Part shown: one piece after another, positions 25,063 to 32,782 of the stretch | Layout: each line of letters opens with the position of its first letter | Numbering within the stretch: position 1 is the first letter of the stretch | Origin: an uncultured Pseudodesulfovibrio sp. | Lineage (GTDB): Bacteria; Desulfobacterota; Desulfovibrionia; Desulfovibrionales; Desulfovibrionaceae | Length of the DNA stretch: 64,000 nt | Direction of reading: 5' to 3' | Assembly (NCBI RefSeq): GCF_963662885.1 | Contig: NZ_OY760055.1 | Location: 10,001-74,000, forward strand | Notes under the pieces: generated by a model | What the model saw: only the letters and a program-made list of their open reading frames with translations | The model's database searches: none | What the model was told of the DNA's origin: nothing | Made by a program: the position numbers and the translations under genes

Positions 25063-25932
25063 TTAGCTCCCAGAATCTATTTGCAAATTTACTTTGATAC
25101 TATAAGCCATTAAATTGGGTACAACATCGACAAGATTTTGTAGATCACGTTTAATTGTAGGAGACAGAATTACCCCCCAAATATTTGTTTTCCCTTGCGG
25201 GGCAAGATTTGTTCTTACCCAACTCATCTTATGCAAAATATCGAGGACTGTGTCCCTTGACGAATTAGCTACCCCGATATTCACAACCACGAAATCTGAA
25301 CTCTTTTCCCCCATGCATAAGACATCAATTGTTTTCCCATCGCCAATTGGATAGCCCCAACCATTTCGGCTGTCAGATTGGAAAGGTGAAAGGTCAAGCT
25401 CAGAGAGAATCTCAATAAAACATTGTTCAAGTTCTTCCTTAAAGAAGGATAAAAGTGGAGGTCTGTTTGGGCACGGATTACTTTCCGGATCAACAGTAGG
25501 TTGCGTTGGAGCTTTATTCAGACGGGAGCAAGCCAACTCATAATCGGCAAATGTCATCCGGCTGTTGAACACCCCGCTCGCCCCCTGGAGAGTGCCTCCC
25601 CACACCTTTCCGATCATGAAGCTGATTTCATGCTGCATTCCGTCTTTTATTGGCACCTCACCAACAAGCGTAGGTGGGCTGATATCAATACGGTATGGGA
25701 AAATGTCACCATCTTTGGCAGGCCACAAAGGATCAATCTCTTTCTTCCATGAACTCAATATCTCATGTTCAGAGACAAACTGACCGCCCAGGACAAATAG
25801 AAGCCGGTCTCCAGCTTGAACGTCTTTAATTCTACTGAAATACCGCTCCTCAACCCCCCACTTCCTCGCGTGAATTCCAATCTGATAATTCTCCGGAAAA
25901 CGAGGCGAAACGCTGCAAATGTAGTAGGTCAT
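25063..25932 (-). CDS. EVE-domain protein with a degenerate NucS/DUF91-like C-terminal domain
   Basis: 289 aa. Residues about 1-150 read like an EVE/PUA-type domain: YYICSVSPRFPENYQIGIHARKWGV, RDRIKDVQ-type linker, AGDRLLFVLGGQFV and GTLQGASGVFNSR. EVE domains bind modified bases and occur in modification-dependent restriction. Residues about 165-285 resemble the NucS/DUF91 PD-(D/E)XK fold (KTIDVLCMGEKSSDFVVVNIG), but where active members have E-x-K this protein has N-I-G, so the nuclease centre appears lost. It lies within the defence block, 95 bases upstream of the 509-aa gene. Start ATG at 25932; the ribosome-binding site is weak. Confidence 0.6.
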   Translation of the reverse strand: MTYYICSVSPRFPENYQIGIHARKWGVEERYFSRIKDVQAGDRLLFVLGGQFVSEHEILSSWKKEIDPLWPAKDGDIFPYRIDISPPTLVGEVPIKDGMQHEISFMIGKVWGGTLQGASGVFNSRMTFADYELACSRLNKAPTQPTVDPESNPCPNRPPLLSFFKEELEQCFIEILSELDLSPFQSDSRNGWGYPIGDGKTIDVLCMGEKSSDFVVVNIGVANSSRDTVLDILHKMSWVRTNLAPQGKTNIWGVILSPTIKRDLQNLVDVVPNLMAYSIKVNLQIDSGS

Positions 25933-26079
25933 ATTGTGTCCTTGCGATTTTTATCCGACAACCGTGTTCCTGTTTTTGCGTTCTGAAGTCACTCGATGAA
26001 ATCGTCAACTTTGACAGCCCGCTGAAAATGGAAATGACGTGGTAAAGCAACAACGACTGGTTTTGTTAATCAGCTGCAA

Positions 26080-27006
26080 CTATTTCTTTTTTTTCTTCTT
26101 CTTGTAGCTGTACGCTATGGGCTGCCAATCATCCACCTCAGTCTCATTAAACACGACTTTTATATCCCTCATCTTACATCTTCGACACTGCTGCTTTCTG
26201 AAAGTGCTCAAAATCACGTGAAGTGGAGTTGATGGCGAGAACATCCCTAATAAGTCATTGACTATTATCACCCGCCTTCTGCCGCAACGATTGCAACTAA
26301 TGGTAACACCAGAAAGAGTGTATGCTGCTCCGAGCTTTTGTGAAAGAAATGGATTTTTAGCTTTCTTATTGGATGATTTTTGAGCTGTCTTTTTGGGTGT
26401 GGCGGGCACCAACGAGGACGACAGTCTGCCCACGAGGTCTCTGTACTTATTACCGTAGCACATTGACAATTCGTAACTGTCAGGGGTTGAGGCTTTTATC
26501 ATCCATAGTGAATCTTTCAACACGGATTTACTTAAATCGCTTAGATCTTGAATTGAGATGGTCAGATTCAACCACCTCTTCTTGTATACCCCTTTTGTAA
26601 GATAACAATTCCCCCACCTTTGACAGCTCACCCCAAGATAGGGCTCCCACCCATCTACCCCCCATGAATAATCGACGGTGTTAGCTTGTGGGTATGAACT
26701 TGGAGTATTCAAATGTACTGTTTTGAACGATTTGATCGTGCAAGGATGCTTCGGCCAGGGCGGACCAAGCTCATCAAAAAATACCCTCCCACCATGAGGC
26801 GATTGGTAATAAAAAACAGGAGCGCCGCAAACCGGACATTTTGCATTTGGATTAACAAATGATTCATAATACTTCGTATATATTGGAGGGATGGCTTTGA
26901 AATAATTATCGCCGTACCCATAATCATCAGGGCCGCGACGGCCCAAATGTCCATCTCCCCCCCAACCACAACGGCAGCCTGGAGGATGATTCCATGCGTT
27001 ACACAT
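26080..27006 (-). CDS. Hypothetical protein with two zinc-ribbon-like Cys clusters and poly-Lys tail
   Basis: 308 aa. The N-terminus has MCNAWNHPPGCRCGWGG, then CPVCGAPVFYYQSPHGGR and a WPKHPC, spaced like a zinc ribbon (about residues 50-85). A second cluster is near the C-terminus: SCNRCGRRR and QQCRRCKMR (about 233-275). The protein ends in seven lysines coded by an A-rich homopolymer tract (26083-26104 on the plus strand as T runs), a place where slippage could vary the tail. ATG at 27006 has AGGAG six bases upstream; a GTG two codons earlier overlaps that SD. No function recognised. Codon use and AT content differ from the helicase gene just upstream. Confidence 0.6.
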   Translation of the reverse strand: MCNAWNHPPGCRCGWGGDGHLGRRGPDDYGYGDNYFKAIPPIYTKYYESFVNPNAKCPVCGAPVFYYQSPHGGRVFFDELGPPWPKHPCTIKSFKTVHLNTPSSYPQANTVDYSWGVDGWEPYLGVSCQRWGNCYLTKGVYKKRWLNLTISIQDLSDLSKSVLKDSLWMIKASTPDSYELSMCYGNKYRDLVGRLSSSLVPATPKKTAQKSSNKKAKNPFLSQKLGAAYTLSGVTISCNRCGRRRVIIVNDLLGMFSPSTPLHVILSTFRKQQCRRCKMRDIKVVFNETEVDDWQPIAYSYKKKKKKK

Positions 27007-27037
27007 AGGCACTCCTCAGATCTTTCAATCCCAAGTA

Positions 27038-29110
27038 TTACATCGTCAAATCATCCAAAAACTCCGAGCACGGTTTGACACTCGTGACGAGCAAATGGTC
27101 ACGCGCCCTTGTGCATGCAACATAGAGCAGATGTCTTTCCGTGTTGTACACTTCTTCGAGATCCGCGTTGTCGGAAATCGACTCGATCCGCTCCTGCAAA
27201 GGAATAATTTCATCGTCGCAAGCCATGACAACGACCACCCTGAATTCAAGTCCCTTGGCCAGGTGCATCGTGCAAAGCGAGGCATGCTCAGGGGACACAT
27301 CAAGTCTTTCGTCAAGAACTCGGTACGGTACTTCTGTCCTACTTATGGCCGTTTCGGCGCGTGGTAGCTGTTCGTCGGAGCGAACGAATACACCGATCTC
27401 ATTTGGCTCGACGCCTTCGTCGTAGCACTCTTGGAGCCAAACAGACACAGCCTCAATTTCATCCACCTCGCTGTCAAACGACTTGATGATCGGGGTAGGT
27501 CCGTTAAACACCGAAGTCGTACCACGCCGGTCATCCACGTTGCCATCAACATCAGCAACGGTCGGTCCCAGAAGGCGATCTGCCTGGGTACGAATCTGAT
27601 GCGAAGTCCTATAGTTGACGCGAAGCGTCTGGCAGCGCCCACGAATTTCAACCCCGAGCGAAGTCCATGAGAAAGGCGTCTGGAATATCCGTTGCCCAAG
27701 GTCACCAGCAAAGAACAACCCGTTTTGTCTGTTCGCCGCGAGGGCTGCCAGGAAACGAAGCTGAGGGACGCTGACGTCCTGCGCTTCGTCAACGATGGCG
27801 TAGTCGTAAATAGGATGGGCGAGGCTCGAAACCTTGTCCGCCAACTCAGAGAACGTGTCCGAAAGGGTCATCAGACCTTCCTGAGAAAGCCTTTTTCGGA
27901 CCTGGCTGAAAACTCCCCAGAGTTGGCTGCGTTGCTTCTCAGGGAGGCGGGTCTTTCGTCCCAGTCGAAGTACATCGCGGTACTCCTCCCATGTGCGGAG
28001 CTGCCATGCATCCACCACATCGGTCCACTCCGACATCAAAAAACGTTGATGGAAGCGGGGACCGTCCAAGTCAGCGGAGGCATCACGGATGAACTGCGAA
28101 ATGGTTTCGTCTGGTGCTATTTTCGGAAGAGAGATCAGGCGCTCGTGAAGTCTGAGCCCCAGGGTATTGATCGAGTGTACTTCAAGCCGTTCACCGATCC
28201 TGGGCTCGTTGCTGACAAGGCGCTTTAGTTTGATTTGCAAGGCCTTGGCCAGCACATCCGAGAAGGTGGTGAGGAGCACTCTGGCATCAGGGTCTTTCCT
28301 AGCCAGATGAACGGCACGGTGAAGGGCAACGATGGTTTTGCCTGTGCCTGCCGAGCCTGAAACCTTGGCAGGGCCGTTGTAATCCCTCTCGACGGCTTCA
28401 CGCTGTGAAGGGTGTAAGAAGACGGTCCATTTTTCCCAAGGGTAGTCCAGGGCACGTTCGAGTTCCTCGACGTTGGACATGACACGGAAACGGCGCAGTG
28501 CGTCGGGATGGTCGAAGGGGTCTTCGTCCTCGGTGAGGACAGGAGCTACCTTCGGAGTGCCTCCTGTGGCCAATACAAGGAGTGCTTCCGCCGCTTCCCC
28601 AGGGAGATGCTCTGCAAGGTCCAGAATCGTGTCCTCAGTGGCTTTGAGGACGTCTTCAAGCCATTCTTCAGGCACACCGTAGCCGAGAAGGTCTTCTTCT
28701 GAGATCGAAGCGAAAAGGGGAGGTTTCTCCACCGGGGAGATTTCCTCGACAACATGCACCATGGTCGGTACTTCAACCACTGTCTCCCTGATCTCAACGA
28801 ACTGAGCCGCACCGGTCTTTGGGTGTCGTTCGAGTTTCCTCGTTTCGGCCCAGCGGTAGGCGGCATCGTGGTGATCCACGTAGCAGAGAAGCAGACTGGA
28901 CTTGGTCTTGTGGACGATGAGCCTGATGTCGCTGCTGACCCGGATGGACCAGAAGTTCTTGTCCTTGGCACGTGTAAGCTTGTGAAAGCTCATGCCGGGC
29001 GAGGCCGGGTCGAGCTGGAGGTCGAACGCCGTTGTCTTCACGGCCTTTTGCTCGTCTCCTGTCAGCCGCGAAAGGCTGTCAGTGAACGTGTCTGAGATTC
29101 GAAATTCCAT
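27038..29110 (-). CDS. UvrD-family helicase with N-terminal RelE/ParE-like domain
   Basis: 690 aa. Residues about 1-95 have the RelE toxin-fold pattern: a short leading helix, DPASPGMSFHKLTRAKDKNFW, the strand SIRVSSDIRLIVHK and the closing VDHHDAAYRWAET. From about 225 on it is a superfamily 1 helicase: Q-type motif FLHPSQREAV, Walker A SGSAGTGKT (about 251-259), Walker B VDEAQD (about 455), motif III-type AGDLGQRIF, motif V LAKGLEFRVVVV and motif VI YVACTRARDHLLV at the end. The start at 29110 (MEFRISD) begins the RelE-like domain; the extra 26 codons upstream are a hydrophobic frame overlapping the neighbouring gene. GC-rich relative to its two neighbours. Confidence 0.82.
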   Translation of the reverse strand: MEFRISDTFTDSLSRLTGDEQKAVKTTAFDLQLDPASPGMSFHKLTRAKDKNFWSIRVSSDIRLIVHKTKSSLLLCYVDHHDAAYRWAETRKLERHPKTGAAQFVEIRETVVEVPTMVHVVEEISPVEKPPLFASISEEDLLGYGVPEEWLEDVLKATEDTILDLAEHLPGEAAEALLVLATGGTPKVAPVLTEDEDPFDHPDALRRFRVMSNVEELERALDYPWEKWTVFLHPSQREAVERDYNGPAKVSGSAGTGKTIVALHRAVHLARKDPDARVLLTTFSDVLAKALQIKLKRLVSNEPRIGERLEVHSINTLGLRLHERLISLPKIAPDETISQFIRDASADLDGPRFHQRFLMSEWTDVVDAWQLRTWEEYRDVLRLGRKTRLPEKQRSQLWGVFSQVRKRLSQEGLMTLSDTFSELADKVSSLAHPIYDYAIVDEAQDVSVPQLRFLAALAANRQNGLFFAGDLGQRIFQTPFSWTSLGVEIRGRCQTLRVNYRTSHQIRTQADRLLGPTVADVDGNVDDRRGTTSVFNGPTPIIKSFDSEVDEIEAVSVWLQECYDEGVEPNEIGVFVRSDEQLPRAETAISRTEVPYRVLDERLDVSPEHASLCTMHLAKGLEFRVVVVMACDDEIIPLQERIESISDNADLEEVYNTERHLLYVACTRARDHLLVTSVKPCSEFLDDLTM

Positions 29111-29114
29111 GTTT

Positions 29115-29951
29115 TTACTCAAGTATTCGCTTCTGAGGAGTACAGATAAAAAGAACAACATTGAAATGAACAAAAAGAATCTGCGCATAAATGCGCTTCA
29201 ATAAAGCCACACTTGGTTCATTAGGTTCAAGTTTTTCGATATTAAAAATTTCACTTCTGTCGGCATCTTCGCTGTCTCTAACAAGAGACATAACATTTCT
29301 GACCTTCTTGAAATAATGCATGAAAATATCAGGATACTCCTCACGTTCTTCCATTCTTGAATAATATCCTGCGAGATAAGCCATATTTTCATTGACCTCT
29401 GAAAGCATGGAGGAGCCATCAAGACATTTTATGAAATGATGCGCAGAGTGCTGGAACCCTTTTGTACCATTCGTGTCATACGAAATGCTGTGGTACTCAT
29501 TCCACTCATGCCTTGGATATTCACGACAGCTCGAGACATGAGCAAAAACAGATTGATTTAATATATTGCCTGACAAAAAAGCTGAATTGTACTCTATCTC
29601 ATTCCTGAAGAGTGGAGCTACGTAGTATACATTCTTGCAGGTTTTGGAGAGGGTAAAAAGTTTGTTGTGTTGGGTGTAATCCCCATATTTATGCAATTTA
29701 AACCTAAAATATGGGCCGCCATACAGTCCCCATTCTGCTGCATTCCCCCCTACTAGATATTCGGGCATCTTAAATTGGAAGTAGTACTCTTGCCCGACGG
29801 ACCTAATCCTGGCATCAAAGCCTCCAACATCACGCTCATTCCTAGTAGAGGGTATGAGTGGTGCCTCGGTGATGAAGTTTCGATTCTCACTCACCCACTC
29901 ATGCAGAAAAGCAAGCTGAAATGAACTTTCCGATACCCCTATTTTACCCAC
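29115..29951 (-). CDS. Hypothetical protein, possible PD-(D/E)XK-type restriction endonuclease fold
   Basis: 278 aa, GTG start with GGAG upstream. The only catalytic-looking pattern is GGFDARIRSVGQEYYFQFK (about residues 43-61): an Asp followed after a beta-hairpin by Q-x-K, the spacing of a PD-(D/E)XK core with Gln in place of Glu. The rest is unremarkable. It lies between mod (30-base gap) and the RelE-helicase gene (4-base gap). The gene is strikingly AT-rich compared with both, suggesting later insertion or exchange. The nuclease assignment is a hypothesis. Confidence 0.45.
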   Translation of the reverse strand: MGKIGVSESSFQLAFLHEWVSENRNFITEAPLIPSTRNERDVGGFDARIRSVGQEYYFQFKMPEYLVGGNAAEWGLYGGPYFRFKLHKYGDYTQHNKLFTLSKTCKNVYYVAPLFRNEIEYNSAFLSGNILNQSVFAHVSSCREYPRHEWNEYHSISYDTNGTKGFQHSAHHFIKCLDGSSMLSEVNENMAYLAGYYSRMEEREEYPDIFMHYFKKVRNVMSLVRDSEDADRSEIFNIEKLEPNEPSVALLKRIYAQILFVHFNVVLFICTPQKRILE

Positions 29952-29980
29952 TATGCCATCTCCTTTCAGAGCTTCCTTTT

Positions 29981-32782
29981 TTATACACGGAATACCTTCA
30001 TGACCTCGTCGCCGAGGTGGTTGATGACCTTGACCGCGATGCGTCCGTTTTTGGGTTTGTCGAAGGGGCGGGAGGTGTCACTGTTCAGGGTCTCCCAGGC
30101 CTCTTCGTCGATCTCGGCCTTGAGGGTCGTTTTGAGCGCCTTGTAGGGATCGTTCGCTCCAAGGAAGTAGGCATGACGGACGAAGAAGCTCTCCTCGTTG
30201 TAGTCTGTGTCGATGAACCAGCAGGCGATGCCGTCAGGGCCATCGCTTCGAACCTCTCCGGTGTTGGGGTGGAACACGTCCACGCCCTTGACCTTGATCA
30301 TGATCTGGTCGTCGTCGGCATCCAGGATGTCGATGTCGGGTTCGCCGAAGATGACGAAGAGGTTGCCCTTTCCGGTGTTCTTGAGGTCGTCCGCCATGTG
30401 CAGGTCCGCGTTCATGCGGGCCTTGAGCACGGGGATGCGTCCAAGCTTGTTGAACTCGGTCGAGTGGGCGTCGAAGTTGAAGGCACAGGCGATGAGAACA
30501 TCGAACCCTGCGTCCGCAGCTTCCCGAGCTGCCTCGACGAGGTCAGGACGGGATACCGTTCCAAATTCAGGACCGATGAATACAGCGGCTCTACGCTCAG
30601 TTCCCTTGTCGTCTCCGCCCTCAAAGAACTTGCCTTCAGCGCTGACCAGTGCCCCAGGCCATGGCATGAGGGAGGTGAAGTTGATCTTGTCCTCCTTGTG
30701 CGCCTGCTGGACGCCGGAGGTCTTCAAGGTCTCCAGGATCATCTGGTTGAAGTCCTGCTCTCCAAGGCCGTCAACGACAGGATTGATCTTGGGCTTGATC
30801 AACTCGTCGTTCTCGTCCACACCCAGGACACGGTGCGGGGAGAGGCTTTCTACGGTGAAGGGACCAGCCACACGGACTTTCTTGTTGTCCTCGTAGGGCT
30901 TGTCGTAGAGATATTCGAAATCTGCCTTGGCAGCGATGGAGGCGTCGATTTCCTTCTGTCGAGCTATCCGATGCTTCCACCATGCCGCGTGAGCCTTCTT
31001 GACTGCCTCAGGCCATTTTTCGCCTGACTCTCGGGGAATGTCCCATTCCTCCCAAGATTCACCAAGGGCTTTATTCAGCTCTTCGCGGAGAGGGTCGAGG
31101 CGCTTCTGGAAGTCTTCCCAAATGACGTCGATCTCCGCATTATTGGCGATAGCTTTCAGAGTGATGTGAGGCACGCGTTCGTAGACAAATCCATGTCTGA
31201 TGTCTTCGTAGGTAGGCGCAGATGAAGGCGGTGTCCGGCTTAATTCTGATTCTTTGATCTGGCCTTCCTTGCTATCCGAGAGAAGGTAGTAGGGGTAGCG
31301 GGCACCCATTATGCGTGAGCGAGCAAGGGCGAGGGCAACTCGTGACGTGTCGATGGTGATCCAGCGACGACCCCACTGTTCTGCGACGTAGGCTGTTGTC
31401 CCGGAGCCACAGGTTGGATCAAGAACCAGGTCGCCAGGGTCTGTAGCCATCAACATACATCGTTGAACAACAAAGGGTGAGGTTTCAACGACATAACGTT
31501 TGTCTAGTGAAGCTCCCGAAATAATAGTATCTGTCCAAACGTGATTGAACTTAGCAATTTTAAAATCATTTAGCTTTCTAATGTAGCCAAGGCTGTTTTT
31601 TGAAGCATATAGCCTTCCTGCCATTTTAAGCCGGGACATTCCGGTTTCATTGGTTTTCCATCTGACTTTAATGCTGGGTTTTATTTGCCTGCCGTTAATG
31701 TCAACAGGAAACCATGATGCAGCGCCTTCTCCTTTGTCGCGCCCAATGCTTTGAGACGTGATGTTATCGATCCGGATTATTTCTCCAGATTTACCTGTAT
31801 ATGAATTAGATGGTGTAATGATCCCGTCTTGAGTTAGAACTTTATTGTAGGCAAGAAATGATCCGCCGCCGATTTCTTTTCTGTAAAATGGTTCTCTAAA
31901 TTTAATATGGTCGATATCTTTTGCATACCACAATATATAATCAGAAACATTTCCGAGATACCCTGATGTGCTACTGGATGTTTTTTGAAAAACAATAAAA
32001 TTAACTTTATTTCTTGTTCCAAATACTTCATCTAGAACAATTTGTAGACGATGTACATTTTCTTCGCCAATTTGAATAAATATTGAACCTGAATCTGAAA
32101 GTAGGTCTCTTGCAACTGTTAAGCGATCCCTAAGGTAAGTGAGATAGCTATGAATACCATCTCTCCAGGTGTCTCTAAAAGCTTTTACCTGTTCTGGTTC
32201 ACGTGTAATATGGTCGATACTGCCATCTTTTACGTCTTTACTAGTCGTAGACCACTGAAAGTTGCTGTTAAATTTAATTCCATATGGGGGGTCGAAATAA
32301 ATACACTGTACCTTACCTCTTAGCCCTTCACGTTCAGCAAGACTGCCCATTACCTGTAAAGAGTCTCCTAAAATCATCCGGTTCGACCAGTTGGCATCGT
32401 GCTGGTAAAATTCGGTCTTGGCTTCTTCGCTGGGCAGACCGTTGAAGCGTTCGATGAACTCGAACATGCTGTTTTCATACTGATCCTTGGTTGATTCCTC
32501 AGACTGCCGCCGGAGGTCGTCGATCAGCACCTTGGGGTGGACCTTCTCCTGGATGTATAGCGGAGGAGCGTTGACCACGAGGTCGGACCAGTCCTGCTCG
32601 TCCTTGCCTCGCCAGACGAGTTGCGGGTCAAGATCACGATTACGGCGTTCATACTCGACCCGAACCGGAGCCTTGTCCGTATCCGTCATGATGGACTGGT
32701 ATTCCGCCGTGGGGATATTCTTGCGGCTGGCCTCACCGTGCGTGATGGTCTCAATCGTTTTGGAAGTTTTCGTCTTGGCCAT
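29981..32782 (-). CDS. Type III restriction-modification Mod subunit (adenine-specific DNA methyltransferase)
   Basis: 933 aa. The catalytic motif IV DPPYGI is at about 164-169, preceded by MILGDSLQV. The AdoMet motif I DPTCGSGTT is at about 454-462, followed by AEQWGRRWITIDTSRVAL. The IV-before-I order is that of the beta class, typical of type III Mod proteins. The target-recognition region between them (about 180-440) is encoded by DNA visibly poorer in GC than the rest of the gene. The long C-terminal extension (about 500-933) is shared by Mod proteins that pair with large Res subunits. The ATG directly follows the res stop codon, so res and mod are coupled. Confidence 0.85.
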   Translation of the reverse strand: MAKTKTSKTIETITHGEASRKNIPTAEYQSIMTDTDKAPVRVEYERRNRDLDPQLVWRGKDEQDWSDLVVNAPPLYIQEKVHPKVLIDDLRRQSEESTKDQYENSMFEFIERFNGLPSEEAKTEFYQHDANWSNRMILGDSLQVMGSLAEREGLRGKVQCIYFDPPYGIKFNSNFQWSTTSKDVKDGSIDHITREPEQVKAFRDTWRDGIHSYLTYLRDRLTVARDLLSDSGSIFIQIGEENVHRLQIVLDEVFGTRNKVNFIVFQKTSSSTSGYLGNVSDYILWYAKDIDHIKFREPFYRKEIGGGSFLAYNKVLTQDGIITPSNSYTGKSGEIIRIDNITSQSIGRDKGEGAASWFPVDINGRQIKPSIKVRWKTNETGMSRLKMAGRLYASKNSLGYIRKLNDFKIAKFNHVWTDTIISGASLDKRYVVETSPFVVQRCMLMATDPGDLVLDPTCGSGTTAYVAEQWGRRWITIDTSRVALALARSRIMGARYPYYLLSDSKEGQIKESELSRTPPSSAPTYEDIRHGFVYERVPHITLKAIANNAEIDVIWEDFQKRLDPLREELNKALGESWEEWDIPRESGEKWPEAVKKAHAAWWKHRIARQKEIDASIAAKADFEYLYDKPYEDNKKVRVAGPFTVESLSPHRVLGVDENDELIKPKINPVVDGLGEQDFNQMILETLKTSGVQQAHKEDKINFTSLMPWPGALVSAEGKFFEGGDDKGTERRAAVFIGPEFGTVSRPDLVEAAREAADAGFDVLIACAFNFDAHSTEFNKLGRIPVLKARMNADLHMADDLKNTGKGNLFVIFGEPDIDILDADDDQIMIKVKGVDVFHPNTGEVRSDGPDGIACWFIDTDYNEESFFVRHAYFLGANDPYKALKTTLKAEIDEEAWETLNSDTSRPFDKPKNGRIAVKVINHLGDEVMKVFRV

